Below, piece after piece: positions 43,764 to 52,630 of a stretch of 64,000 bases of DNA (positions within the stretch are counted from its first letter, which is position 1; every line of letters starts with the position of its first letter). The notes beneath the pieces are model-generated. The model made no database searches and was not told the DNA's origin. It saw nothing but the letters and a program-made list of their open reading frames with translations. Origin of the DNA: Cohnella sp. SGD-V74 (GTDB lineage Bacteria; Bacillota; Bacilli; Paenibacillales; Paenibacillaceae); assembly GCF_003001675.1 (NCBI RefSeq), contig NZ_PVYW01000003.1:62001-126000 (forward strand), given 5' to 3'. Both the position numbers and the translations under genes were made by a program.

Positions 43764-44207
43764 TCATTCCGCCAGCCTTTTGCGCATGCGGACGTGCGGT
43801 ATGCCCGCGTCCAGGAACGGCTCTTCGGAGACGGTCTCGTATCCCAGTCTGACATAAAAAGGCTCCGCAGAGCACTGGGCGTCGAGAATAGAGGCCCGAT
43901 AGCCCTCTCCCCTCGCCTCGTCTTCCATCGCCTTCAGCAAGAACGATCCCACGCCCGTCCCACGGCAGCGCTTAACGACGGCGATCCGCTGCATCTTGGC
44001 GACTCCGGGCTCGTAGGCGCGATATCTGCCCGCCGCGATCGTCTCCTCTTCGGATCGGACGATATAGTGACGGCATGCGGCCGGCGAATCGTCGTACTCG
44101 TCCAGCTCGATGTCGGCCGGCACGCCCTGCTCTTTCACGAACACTTCCATGCGAACGGCGAACGCTTCCCGCAGCTGCTCGTCCGTTTCCACCCGCATCC
44201 ATTCCAT
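43764..44207 (-). CDS. GNAT-family N-acetyltransferase (YjcF/ElaA-like)
   Basis: 147 residues from the ATG at 44207, which has GGAGGG 8 bases upstream. GNAT core: N-terminal FAVRMEVFVKEQGVPADIELDEYD, acetyl-CoA loop RIAVVKRCRGTGVGSFLLKAM (R-x-x-G-x-G, about residue 80), then EGYRASILDAQCSAEPFYVRLGYETVSEEPFLDAGIPHVRMRK. The C-terminal His-Val-Arg-Met ending is typical of the YjcF group. Acceptor unknown. Divergent from the germination operon. Confidence 0.92.
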   Translation of the reverse strand: MEWMRVETDEQLREAFAVRMEVFVKEQGVPADIELDEYDDSPAACRHYIVRSEEETIAAGRYRAYEPGVAKMQRIAVVKRCRGTGVGSFLLKAMEDEARGEGYRASILDAQCSAEPFYVRLGYETVSEEPFLDAGIPHVRMRKRLAE

Positions 44208-44395
44208 TCTGTTTCCCTCCTGCCGGCAAATCCGTATTGTTCCCGGGCTCATCCGGCGAGAGCGCCGGACAGCCCGCATTTCTACAGCATAACCGAGCCT
44301 CCCGCAATGATCAACGGCAATGCGGTTCCATTATTTGCATACGATTCCAGCCATCCGCTCATACTACCGGAACATGGAGGAAGGGGAGGCTGCCC

Positions 44396-45505
44396 ATGGC
44401 TATGCCGCAGATCAGAATCAACGTGATCCAAACGATGCTGATGTTCAATCTCGCTATCGGAATTACGAACCACGTCATCATCGTCCCGCTTATTTTGCAA
44501 TCGGCTTTCCGCGATTCCTGGATCAGCGCGCTGCTGGCCGTTCCGGCGGTCATCGTCTGGACGATCGTCCTCTTCTGGGTGATGAAGCTGACCGGACAGC
44601 GGTCTCTGTTCCGCTGGTTCAGAGAGCATTACAACGCCGTCATCGCCTGGCTCGTCATTCTGCCGCTGGTCGTGCTGTGCATGATGATCCTGTTCGTGAC
44701 CGTCAGAGATACGACGATCTGGACGAAGGTGACTTATTTGCCCAAAACGCCTTATCCGATCACCGTCACCCTCTTCGTCGCCTCGGGAATGGCGGCCGCC
44801 TTGTGCGGACTCAGGACGATCGCGATCGCGTCCGGCATTTTGCTGCCGGGCGTCATCGTCTTCGGCCTCTTCGTCATGAGCGTTAATTTTCAGTTCAAAG
44901 ATTACGGCTATCTGCTCCCCCTGCTGTCCAACGATGCCGCTTCGATTGCTCGCGGAACGCAGTATACGTTGGGCGGCCTGGTCGAATTCATCCTGCTGAT
45001 CGGCCTGCAGCATCATCTGAGCAAGAGATTCCGGCTGCGCGCGCTGCTCGTGCTGACTTTGGCCGTAACCGGACTCGTGTTCGGTCCGGTACTCGCGGCC
45101 ATTACGATCTTCGGTCCTTTCGAAGCCGCGGATCAGCGCTATCCGGCTTTCGAGCAATGGCGGATGGTCATGCTCGGCAAATTCATTTCCCACTTGGACT
45201 TCCTGTCCATCTACCAATGGCTCTCCGGCTCGTTGATCCGCGTCGCGCTCGCCTCCTATCTCTTGTTCGATCTGCTTCAGCTCACCCGAAGCAGATTCAA
45301 GCTTCCTCTCATGACGCTCGCCGGCTTCTTGCTCGTCCTCGTCTGTTCGGATGCGAGAATCAGCGATGCGAACTTTTTTCATTTTATCTCCAAATATTAT
45401 TTTCCGAATGTCATGTTGTTCTTCTACGCCTTCCCGTTCGTCCTGCTGCTGATGATCATTCCGAAACGGGGGAAAACCCATGAATCGCAAGCATCCGCCA
45501 CATGA
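44396..45505 (+). CDS. Spore germination protein, GerAB-type endospore permease
   Basis: 369 residues from the ATG at 44396, with GGGGAGG 6 bases upstream; an ATG two codons later is possible. Ten membrane helices in the APC-superfamily pattern of GerAB/GerKB: N-terminal INVIQTMLMFNLAIGITNHVIIVPLILQ, VIVWTIVLFWVMKLTG, LPKTPYPITVTLF, GGLVEFILLIGLQHHLSKRF. This subunit is thought to bind the small germinant in the spore inner membrane. It comes first in the operon; its last 26 bases overlap the GerAA-type gene. Confidence 0.92.
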   Translation: MAMPQIRINVIQTMLMFNLAIGITNHVIIVPLILQSAFRDSWISALLAVPAVIVWTIVLFWVMKLTGQRSLFRWFREHYNAVIAWLVILPLVVLCMMILFVTVRDTTIWTKVTYLPKTPYPITVTLFVASGMAAALCGLRTIAIASGILLPGVIVFGLFVMSVNFQFKDYGYLLPLLSNDAASIARGTQYTLGGLVEFILLIGLQHHLSKRFRLRALLVLTLAVTGLVFGPVLAAITIFGPFEAADQRYPAFEQWRMVMLGKFISHLDFLSIYQWLSGSLIRVALASYLLFDLLQLTRSRFKLPLMTLAGFLLVLVCSDARISDANFFHFISKYYFPNVMLFFYAFPFVLLLMIIPKRGKTHESQASAT

Positions 45506-47033
45506 TAGCCATCATCCGTCCCATGCCCATGCGTCGAAAGATCGGCGGCGGAGCGCAACGCTCTCGCCGGAACAATTGAACCGGGAGACGCTGTCCGAGC
45601 TGTTCGAAGCCTCGGGGGATGTGAACATGCACTCTTACTACGAGGAAGGCGAAGCGCCTTCCGGCCTTAACCCTCTGCTCATCTACTGCGAAGGAATGAT
45701 CGACTCCAGCCAGCTCAACGACTTCCTGTACGTCCAGCTTCGCCGTCTGCTCTCAGGCTCGTCCGACAAAGGGGGGATTGCCGGCAACGCCCTTCCCTTC
45801 CACTCGCAAAATGTGTATCGCATCGAGGGCGACAACGCGGTCGAAAGCATGTGCATGCAAGTGTTCTCCGGCAATCTCGTCCTGTTCTTCGAAGAATCCA
45901 AGAGCATGCACGTCGTACAGATGGCCTCGCCGCCGCAGCGAAATCCGGAAGAATCGAACACGGAGATTTCGATCAAAGGGCCGCGGGACGGATTTACCGA
46001 AGCGATCGAAACCAACGTCGCGCTCGTCCGCAAGCGGCTGAAGACGCCCAGCCTGGGCGTGGAGTACTTCCATATCGGCACGCGCAGCGTGACCTCCGTC
46101 GCTTTGCTCTACATGGCGGATATCGCGAACAAGGACTTGCTGGAAGAGGCGCGCCGCCGCATCCGCAAAATCGATATCGACGGGGTTCTGTCCAGCCAAT
46201 TGCTCGAAGAAGCGCTCGCGGACAGAACCTATTCCCTCTTTCCGCTTATCGAATATATGGGGCGCCCCGACTATATCTCCGCGGGACTGCTGCGGGGCCG
46301 GTTCGCGATCATCGTCGACGGATCGCCCATGGTGCTCATGGCGCCGTCGAATATTATGACGATGCTCAAATCCCCGGAGGATATGCATCTGCCTTACTAC
46401 TACGTCGCCCTGGAGCGCGTGCTTCGCGTGATCGGGCTGGTCGTGGCGATCTTCTTCCCCGGGTTCTGGGTGGCGATCTCCGCCTTTAATCTCGATCAGA
46501 TCCCGTTTCCGCTGCTTGCCACGATCGTCGTCTCCAGACTGGGACTGCCCTTGTCCGGTCCTGTGGACCTGTTTCTGATGATCGGCCTGTTCGAATTGTT
46601 CCGCGAAGCGGGCATGCGCTTGCCGAAAGCGGTCGGACAGACCGTAGCGGTCGTCGGCGGGTTGATTGTAGGAGAAGCTGCAATCAATGCCGGGCTGACC
46701 GGGCCGACGACGCTGGTCGTATCCGCGATGACGGCGGTGGCGACGTTTACGCTGGTCAACCAATCGCTCAGCGGCTCCGTCACGTTCATTCGCTTGTTCG
46801 TGCTTACTTTAAGCTGCCTGTTCGGCATGCTGGGCTTCTTCCTGGCCGCTTTCCTCATCGTGGTCTACATGTCCTCGCTGACGTCTTTCGGCATTCCGTT
46901 CTTCTCCCCCTTGTCTCCGATTCGCTGGAAGGAAGCGATGTTCGCCTTGTTTGCTTTCCCCAAGAGCCGGTACAAGAAAAGACCGAGCCTGCTCGGTCCG
47001 AGAGACTCCACCCGCCAAGGAGAGGACTCGTAA
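45480..47033 (+). CDS. Spore germination protein, GerAA-type subunit
   Basis: 517 residues. His-rich N-terminus (HPPHDSHHPSHAHASK), a soluble GerA domain (about 30-300: LLIYCEGMIDSSQLNDFLY, SNTEISIKGPRDGFTEAIETNVALVRKRLKTP, ADIANKDLLEEARRRIRKIDIDG, LIEYMGRPDY) and then the membrane part with about five to six helices (PDYISAGLLRGRFAIIVDGSPMVLMAP, FFPGFWVAISAF, GGLIVGEAAINAGL). Forms the ion-channel-like subunit of the germinant receptor. Overlaps the permease gene by 26 bases and is followed after 1-2 bases by the GerAC-type gene. Confidence 0.95.
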   Translation: MNRKHPPHDSHHPSHAHASKDRRRSATLSPEQLNRETLSELFEASGDVNMHSYYEEGEAPSGLNPLLIYCEGMIDSSQLNDFLYVQLRRLLSGSSDKGGIAGNALPFHSQNVYRIEGDNAVESMCMQVFSGNLVLFFEESKSMHVVQMASPPQRNPEESNTEISIKGPRDGFTEAIETNVALVRKRLKTPSLGVEYFHIGTRSVTSVALLYMADIANKDLLEEARRRIRKIDIDGVLSSQLLEEALADRTYSLFPLIEYMGRPDYISAGLLRGRFAIIVDGSPMVLMAPSNIMTMLKSPEDMHLPYYYVALERVLRVIGLVVAIFFPGFWVAISAFNLDQIPFPLLATIVVSRLGLPLSGPVDLFLMIGLFELFREAGMRLPKAVGQTVAVVGGLIVGEAAINAGLTGPTTLVVSAMTAVATFTLVNQSLSGSVTFIRLFVLTLSCLFGMLGFFLAAFLIVVYMSSLTSFGIPFFSPLSPIRWKEAMFALFAFPKSRYKKRPSLLGPRDSTRQGEDS

Positions 47034-47034
47034 G

Positions 47035-48195
47035 ATGAGAACGGGGCTGAAGATCGCATGGGCAATCGGCATCTGCTGCCTGCTCGCGGGATGCTGGGAC
47101 ATCAAGTCGCTGCAGGACGTGAACTACTTTACCGGCATCGGCATCGATTACGAGAACGAGCGATACGAAATGTACATCCAGCAGCTCGATTTCTCCAGCG
47201 TCGCCAAGAGCGAAGGCGGCAAGAGCGATCGACCGGCCGTCGTCTGGGTCGGACAAGCGAGCGGGAAGACGCTCTCCGAAGCGATTATCGAGCTGTATCA
47301 GACGACCCAGCAAGCCGTATTCTGGGGTCATCTCAATTCGATCGTCTTTTCGAAGAGAGCACTGGAGCATGCCGACCTGCTCGGGGTCATCGACTCTCTG
47401 ATCCGGTATCCGGAAATCCGCTATACGCCGTGGGTTTACGGTACGGACAAGCCGCTCAGAGAGCTGTATACGACCCGGCCTTTCTTCAACCTGTCTCCGA
47501 TGAACTCGATCCTGTACGCGCCGGAGACGAACTACAACCAGAGGCCGATCATCGCTCCTATGCGGATGTCGAGTTTCATCCGTTCTCTGCGCGAGCCGGG
47601 TCAGACGACGCTGCTGCCTTCTCTGTCCATAACAAGCCATACGTGGACGCAGAACCGTAAACCCGATCCGAAGCTCGAGATCAACGGCGTGTACGTGCTG
47701 CGGAACACCAAGTACTTGGAATGGCTGCCCGCAGAGAAGCTGCTGGGCGTCCGCTGGCTTGTCAACAAGAAGCAAGGGTCTCGCATTATGCTGACAGAAG
47801 GCGACGAACGCGTCGCCACCGTCCGTCTGTCGAGGCCGAAGACGAAGGTGCGAATAGAAATGGGAAGCGGCGAGCCCGTCTTTAACGTCGAAGTTGAAGC
47901 CGTCGCCACGGTGCTGGAGATGTGGAAGGAAAAAACGGAGGCAGAGCTGGAGAAGATGGCCGGGGAGCAAATGAGAGATCAGATCCGCTCCTCTCACAGC
48001 CTTGGCCTGGAAATTCATGCGGACATTCTCGGCCTGGAGCACCGCCTCTACCGCCGCGACTACGCAGCGTGGAAACGGCTGACTGCGGACGGGCACACGC
48101 CGCTCGCGTCCCCCCGTCTCGGAGAAGTGAAAACGACCGTCAAGATCGCCAACAGCGGCATGTACAAAATGAAGCACCGAAGGTCCGAATACTGA
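47035..48195 (+). CDS. Spore germination lipoprotein, GerAC type
   Basis: 386 residues from the ATG at 47035, with AAGGAGAGG in the end of the previous gene. Lipobox LLAGC (Cys20) followed by WDIKSLQDVNYFTGIGIDYE, the hallmark start of GerAC proteins. The three-domain pattern continues with GKTLSEAIIELYQTTQQAVFWGHLNSIVFSKRALEH, and the C-terminal EKMAGEQMRDQIRSSHSLGLEIHADILGLEHRLYRRDYAAWK. Third receptor subunit, anchored to the outer face of the spore inner membrane. Confidence 0.96.
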   Translation: MRTGLKIAWAIGICCLLAGCWDIKSLQDVNYFTGIGIDYENERYEMYIQQLDFSSVAKSEGGKSDRPAVVWVGQASGKTLSEAIIELYQTTQQAVFWGHLNSIVFSKRALEHADLLGVIDSLIRYPEIRYTPWVYGTDKPLRELYTTRPFFNLSPMNSILYAPETNYNQRPIIAPMRMSSFIRSLREPGQTTLLPSLSITSHTWTQNRKPDPKLEINGVYVLRNTKYLEWLPAEKLLGVRWLVNKKQGSRIMLTEGDERVATVRLSRPKTKVRIEMGSGEPVFNVEVEAVATVLEMWKEKTEAELEKMAGEQMRDQIRSSHSLGLEIHADILGLEHRLYRRDYAAWKRLTADGHTPLASPRLGEVKTTVKIANSGMYKMKHRRSEY

Positions 48196-48220
48196 GTTTT
48201 GCGTGAACCGCGCATGCGGG

Positions 48221-49264
48221 TTACTTGGATTCCGTCAGCCGCTGCAGCTGCTCCAAGAGGCTTTCCCGCGGAAAATGCTCTCCGATCAGCACGACGACGT
48301 CATGCACGGTTCCCTGCGGCGTAATTCGCATGAAGTCGCTCTCCCGATAGGCGTATTGAAACAGGAAGCGGCTGCCCGTATCCCGGAAGGTAACGATCCC
48401 CTTGCCCCGGTAGACGCTTTCCGGCAAGCCGGCGACCCATGCCTCGAAAGCGCGGCTGTCGACCGGGCCGGGCAAATAATACGTCAGGGCGTTGACGTGG
48501 TCGTGCGCGGCATGTCCGTGATGTGCATGGGAATGCGAATGCGCGCCGTGGTCAGGCGTGGAATTTCCGTGATGGGCATGCGAATCGTGGTCATGGTCGT
48601 GGCCGCAGCCTGGAGGGCAAGCTTCGCTATGTTCGCTTCCGATGGTCGGGGAAGTCCGTTCATGACCGTAGATCAGGTCCGGATTGAGCTGCGTCCGCAC
48701 GGTCGTGACGAGCCTGGCCGCCGGATTCCAATCGGCGATCAGCCGCTCCAGTTCGGCCAGTTCGGCGGCTCCGACGAGATCGGCTTTGTTCAGCACGACG
48801 AAACTCGCGGCCGAAATCTGCTCTCTCATCAGCTTGTAGGTTTTGCCGGCGCCGATCCGGACCCGATCGAGCAGATGGCGGGCGTCCGCTACCGCGACGA
48901 CGCCTCTAAGCTCCAGCTTCTCGTACATCGAGGCTTCCGTGACCGAGTCCATAATTTCGAGCGGCTTGGCGATTCCGGTCGTCTCGATCCATATCGCGTC
49001 CGGACGATGTTCGCGGGCGAGCTTCGTCAGCTCCATGCCTAGGTCCGCCCGAATCGTGCAGCAGATGCAGCCTCCCAGCATCTCCGCCATCGGAACGTCC
49101 GCGCCCAGCATTTGCCCTTCCACGTTGGCGTCGCCGACTTCGTTAAGCAGCACCGCAACCTTTTTGCCCGACGAGCGGGCCTCTTCCAACATCCGGTTCA
49201 GCAGCGTCGTCTTCCCGCTCCCGAGAAACCCGGTTAGCACGTATACAGGAACAAGCGAATCCAT
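48221..49264 (-). CDS. CobW/COG0523 GTP-binding metallochaperone with His-rich insert
   Basis: 347 residues. Walker A GFLGSGKTTLLNR (about residue 11), the metal motif CICCTIR (CxCC, about 63-69), WIETTGIAKPLEI, NKADLV (guanine specificity) and a C-terminal domain with VTFRDTGSRFLFQYA. Between residues about 220 and 250 an insert of His, Asp, Ser and Gly contains some fourteen histidines and would bind Zn, Co or Ni. COG0523 proteins deliver metals to enzymes or help in zinc starvation (ZagA/YciC). It follows the TPR gene by 25 bases on the same strand; no Zur-like box was seen in that gap. Confidence 0.9.
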   Translation of the reverse strand: MDSLVPVYVLTGFLGSGKTTLLNRMLEEARSSGKKVAVLLNEVGDANVEGQMLGADVPMAEMLGGCICCTIRADLGMELTKLAREHRPDAIWIETTGIAKPLEIMDSVTEASMYEKLELRGVVAVADARHLLDRVRIGAGKTYKLMREQISAASFVVLNKADLVGAAELAELERLIADWNPAARLVTTVRTQLNPDLIYGHERTSPTIGSEHSEACPPGCGHDHDHDSHAHHGNSTPDHGAHSHSHAHHGHAAHDHVNALTYYLPGPVDSRAFEAWVAGLPESVYRGKGIVTFRDTGSRFLFQYAYRESDFMRITPQGTVHDVVVLIGEHFPRESLLEQLQRLTESK

Positions 49265-49288
49265 ATGGGATGAAGCCCCTTTGCAAAT

Positions 49289-51253
49289 CTATGATAAATA
49301 CTGCGAGCTGCCGTACACGCGCAGAAACTGCTCTTTGGCGCGCTCTCTCATCTCGTCGTCGAAGCCTCTCACTTCGCTCAGCAATTCGAACCGGTCGCCG
49401 TCATGGGCTCTGGGCTCCGCGTAGAGCAGCCATTGCGCCAGATCGTCGACCGCGCGAGTCCGATCAAAATATTGATGGTACCATAGAGAAGCTCGCTCCA
49501 GATACGCCTGGGCGTCGAACGGATTCAGCGCGATCGTTTTCGTGAACGCGGCGATCGCTTCGTCGTGCCGGTCCAGGTGGCTGTACAGATGGCCGAGATT
49601 GTAAAAGCCTTGCGCGTCGTCCGGAACAAGCTCCGTGTAAGTCCCGATATCGATCAGAGCTCCCTCCAAGTCTTCCATCCGGTATTGGATCAAGCCGCGA
49701 AGCCACGTGAGCCGGGGATTCGTCCCCGTCAATTGCAGCCCGCGGTCGCAGTCTTCGAGCGCCGCTTGCCAGCGTTCCGCCGCAAACCGGCAGCGCGCGC
49801 GTCGATCGTAGATCTGCGGATTGTCCGGCTCCAGCGCGAGCGCCCGGGAATATTCGGCATCCGCCAGCTCGTGGTTGCCCATCCCCATGTACAGCTCCGC
49901 CAGCGCGTAAGCCGTCTTGCTTTCCTTCATCAGGCTTTCGTCCAGCGCTACGGCGGCCTGAATGTCGAGCATGGCCTCCTCGTACCGGTCCTCCATATAG
50001 CGCGAATAGCTGCGGCGCATATAGCATTCCGCCGATTGCTCCAGCAGCAGAGCCTGCGTATAAGCTTCGTCGGCGTCGCCGTACGCGGCGGCGTCGATCA
50101 GAATTTCGGCGCGCTGCTTCCAGTTCAGCGGATCGTCGGGCTCCAGCTCCGTCAAATCCGCGTTTTCCTTAAGCGCCTCTTCCCCTCGGCCGGCTTCGCG
50201 ATAGGCGTCCGCCAGCCAGTAACGAACGACCGGATGCTCCGGATATCGCTGCTTGGCCTCCAACAGGACGCGCACCGTCTCCTCCGGCCGCTCCTGCGAC
50301 CGATGCAGGGCGCTTAGCTCCATATAGCCGGGCAGCCACAGCGGATTGTCGGAGACGAGACGCTCCAGCGCTTCCTCCGCTTCCTCTGGACGATCGAGCA
50401 GGCGCAGCAGCTGTCCGTGGCGAAGCTGAACGTCGGCCCCTCCCGGATACTGGTCGATCGCTTGGCGAATCGAATCGAGGGCGCCGGACAAGTCGCCTTC
50501 GGCTTCCCGCAGCTTCGATTCATAGACGAGAAAGCCGTATTCTTCCTCCGCCCCCTGGATAAACGTGTCGATCGCGGCGGGAGAATACCTCGTCCTGGCT
50601 CTGTATTGGTCGGCGCCTCGCCGCTCTTCGGCGCGCCAGCTCTGCTGCATCTCGATCGCTTGCGACAGCGCGCGCCGGGCGTCGTCCATCCGCTCCAGCA
50701 TTTCCAGCGCTTGCGCATGCCGGAAATAGTAGTGGGGAATCGTCTTGCCCGCGTTCGAGCAGGCGTTCGCGTAGCTGGCTTCCGCAGACTCGTATTTGCC
50801 CATTTTCATATAGACGTTGCCTAATTCGTAATGCGTGGAAGCTTTGGAATCTTCCCTTCTGCGAAGCACTTCCAGAAAATCCCGCACGGCCAGCTCGTAG
50901 TTGCCGCGATTGTTATGCGAAATCGCTCTCGTATACCAGACGATGTAAGATTCCGGATCCAGCTCGATTGCGGCGTCCAAGTCCGCGATCGCTTCCTCTT
51001 CCCGGCCTATTTCGTTGTAGATATGGGCTCGTCTTTCATAAGCTTGCGCATATCGCTTTCGCTTCAAGAGAGCTGTCAGCAGCTCGACGGCTTGCTCGGA
51101 TTTCCCGCATTCGTGAAGGAGCCCGGCGTAATCGATCCGCTCTTCCAGGCTCATCCTGTCGACTCCCCAACGCTCGTGCCAGCGGATCGACTGCCCCAGC
51201 TTCCTCTGTTGTCTCAGCCGCTTGGCCATCCAGCGGGCGATCGGATACAGCAT
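49289..51253 (-). CDS. Large tetratricopeptide-repeat protein
   Basis: 654 residues from the ATG at 51253 (MLYPIARW), preceded by GGAGG. No signal peptide or membrane helix. Nearly the whole chain is TPR units of 34 residues, about 15 of them, for example YTRAISHNNRGNYELAVRDF, ALAELYMGMGNHELADAEYSRALALEPDNP, YNLGHLYSHLDRHDEAIAAFTKTIALNP. Probably a cytoplasmic protein-binding scaffold. It lies 30 bases after the terminator of the previous gene and 25 bases before the CobW gene. Partners are unknown. Confidence 0.88.
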   Translation of the reverse strand: MLYPIARWMAKRLRQQRKLGQSIRWHERWGVDRMSLEERIDYAGLLHECGKSEQAVELLTALLKRKRYAQAYERRAHIYNEIGREEEAIADLDAAIELDPESYIVWYTRAISHNNRGNYELAVRDFLEVLRRREDSKASTHYELGNVYMKMGKYESAEASYANACSNAGKTIPHYYFRHAQALEMLERMDDARRALSQAIEMQQSWRAEERRGADQYRARTRYSPAAIDTFIQGAEEEYGFLVYESKLREAEGDLSGALDSIRQAIDQYPGGADVQLRHGQLLRLLDRPEEAEEALERLVSDNPLWLPGYMELSALHRSQERPEETVRVLLEAKQRYPEHPVVRYWLADAYREAGRGEEALKENADLTELEPDDPLNWKQRAEILIDAAAYGDADEAYTQALLLEQSAECYMRRSYSRYMEDRYEEAMLDIQAAVALDESLMKESKTAYALAELYMGMGNHELADAEYSRALALEPDNPQIYDRRARCRFAAERWQAALEDCDRGLQLTGTNPRLTWLRGLIQYRMEDLEGALIDIGTYTELVPDDAQGFYNLGHLYSHLDRHDEAIAAFTKTIALNPFDAQAYLERASLWYHQYFDRTRAVDDLAQWLLYAEPRAHDGDRFELLSEVRGFDDEMRERAKEQFLRVYGSSQYLS

Positions 51254-51281
51254 CGGCTTCGTCCTCCCTCCGGCTTGACGC

Positions 51282-51313
51282 AAAAGCTGCCGAGCGACTC
51301 GGCAGCTTCCTTA
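51282..51313 (-). terminator. Terminator after the 174-residue conserved gene
   Basis: GCTGCCGAG (51286-51294) pairs with CTCGGCAGC (51298-51306) around a three-base loop, and TTTTGCG follows on the minus strand. It overlaps the gene's last bases. Confidence 0.7.
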
Positions 51314-51835
51314 TTCTTTGTACTCTTCCGCGGCGTCCGCTTCTTCCTCGACGGCATACTCGAAATCGTCGATATCGAACAGCTGCACGGGAACCGCGTT
51401 CTGCACGACCTTGTCTTGGAATTCGATCTGATCGGTCAGAATCGGGCACTGCAGCTTATTCGCCAACAAAATGATCTCCGTCTCGATCGGATCGAACGCT
51501 TCTCCGTACTGCATGTTCTCCGCCGCGTTCACGATGATGAGCGAGACGTTGTCGTTGATCGGCAGAGGCGGGCTTTCCCGCCAAGGCGCCATCAACGCCC
51601 GCTCGATCTTCTTTTTATTAAACGAATCCTCGAAGTAGGCAATCATCTCTCCGATCTTCGTCTTTACGTACGCATCGTCCTCCGCTTCCGGCATAACCGG
51701 TTCCGGACTGTCTTTCATATCGTAGAGCTCCATGACCGAAGTGTAAGGTATCCTGTACTCGACAGGACGTTTCGGCAGAAGCAGTTGACCGTAGATGGCG
51801 ATCATGACGGCCTCGATGACAAAACGCCGACTCAT
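51311..51835 (-). CDS. Conserved Paenibacillaceae protein of unknown function
   Basis: 174 residues from the ATG at 51835 (MSRRFVIEA), with GGGAGGG before it. Soluble, with a leading hydrophobic strand (VIEAVMIAIYGQLLLP) and a conserved feel: VEYRIPYTSVMELYDM, IERALMAPWRESPPLP, DPIETEIILLANKLQCPILTDQIEFQDKVVQNAVPVQLFDIDDFE, then an acidic tail (EEEADAAEEYKE). I recall similar proteins in Paenibacillus genomes, sometimes named ADP-heptose synthase, but I see no nucleotidyltransferase HxGH motif or kinase site that would support that name. The alternation of DP-E and ILTDQ is faintly PIN-like. Function not assigned. Confidence 0.75.
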   Translation of the reverse strand: MSRRFVIEAVMIAIYGQLLLPKRPVEYRIPYTSVMELYDMKDSPEPVMPEAEDDAYVKTKIGEMIAYFEDSFNKKKIERALMAPWRESPPLPINDNVSLIIVNAAENMQYGEAFDPIETEIILLANKLQCPILTDQIEFQDKVVQNAVPVQLFDIDDFEYAVEEEADAAEEYKE

Positions 51836-51994
51836 CTTTGCATTTCCCTCCCACAAATCTTCCCGCGCCTTGCGCATTGTTTTACATTATATCACAAGCC
51901 TAAACGGCTGTCGCCGTTCTTTGAATGGCGGCGCGGCTGCGGTATAATAATTCATGATGTTTTCCATATTATTGCCGTTAAGGGGCTGTCGGAG

Positions 51995-52507
51995 ATGTCG
52001 GAGTCTGCCTTCCACCAGTATATGCGGGCCGAGCCGGAGGAATTAGAGCAAACGTACAGCGAACGGGTCGCGCTGGGAGGATATTTTTCCTTCTACCGGT
52101 TTATCGAGGATTTCCGCGATTGTTTGAAAACGTATGCCGATGACGATGCCGTTCTGGTCCGCCGCAAGCTGTCCCGCGCTCGCGAGCTGTTCCCCGATCC
52201 GGAACGGTTCAGCCCTTCCTGGGCGGCCGTCTGGGACGAATTCGAACTCATCTTCGGCATCAAGAACGACGTGCTGGCGGCCATCCCGGTCGCGGAACGC
52301 GGCGGGGAATGGCAAATCCTGCTCGACAACCCGTACTCGCACCAGCAAGTCGTCTGCTATCCGGGCCTTCCGTTCCTCGAAGCGGCCTATTTGTACGGCT
52401 ATTTTCAGCGGGAACTGAAGCCTAACGAATTGCTGCGCCTGCAGAGAGTGTCGGATCTTCTGTCCGTCAACGGGAGCAAGGCGGCCTCGCTGCTGCCGGA
52501 AACTTGA
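51995..52507 (+). CDS. Conserved hypothetical soluble protein
   Basis: 170 residues from the ATG at 51995 (MSESAFHQYMRAE), with AAGGGG 9 bases upstream. The frame stays open far upstream but that reading has no ribosome site and overlaps the opposite gene. Mostly helical and acidic, with aromatic clusters (GGYFSFYRFIEDFRDCLKTY, LPFLEAAYLYGYFQRELKPNELLRLQRVSDLL). No domain recognised. Single gene with its own terminator, divergent from the conserved 174-residue gene. Confidence 0.7.
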   Translation: MSESAFHQYMRAEPEELEQTYSERVALGGYFSFYRFIEDFRDCLKTYADDDAVLVRRKLSRARELFPDPERFSPSWAAVWDEFELIFGIKNDVLAAIPVAERGGEWQILLDNPYSHQQVVCYPGLPFLEAAYLYGYFQRELKPNELLRLQRVSDLLSVNGSKAASLLPET

Positions 52508-52580
52508 GGTTCTGAACTGCCCGTCCTGAACGCTACGCGGAATCGAATTCGGCATGACAATCAAGCGCATCCGCATCACG

Positions 52581-52620
52581 AACAAGCGTCCCTCGATATC
52601 CGAAGGACGCTTGTTTGTTG
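52581..52620. terminator. Two-way terminator between convergent genes
   Basis: AACAAGCGTCC (52581-52591) pairs with GGACGCTTGTT (52605-52615) and is followed on the plus strand by TGTTGTTT. It lies between the end of the 170-residue gene and the end of the oxidoreductase operon. Confidence 0.8.
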
Positions 52621-52630
52621 TTTAATGCCG

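Noticed and set aside
44325..44350. CATACGA before the germination operon as a SigG/SigF -10.
   Set aside because: The base match is fair, but no TGAATA-like -35 lies 16-18 bases upstream. Forespore expression is expected but not shown by this site.
51311..51835. The name ADP-heptose synthase for the conserved 174-residue protein.
   Set aside because: Neither a nucleotidyltransferase HxGH motif nor a ribokinase-type site is visible, so I left the function open.
50831..51994. Upstream extension of the 170-residue gene at 51995.
   Set aside because: The open frame lies opposite the TPR gene and the conserved 174-residue gene and lacks a ribosome site; the ATG at 51995 is well placed.
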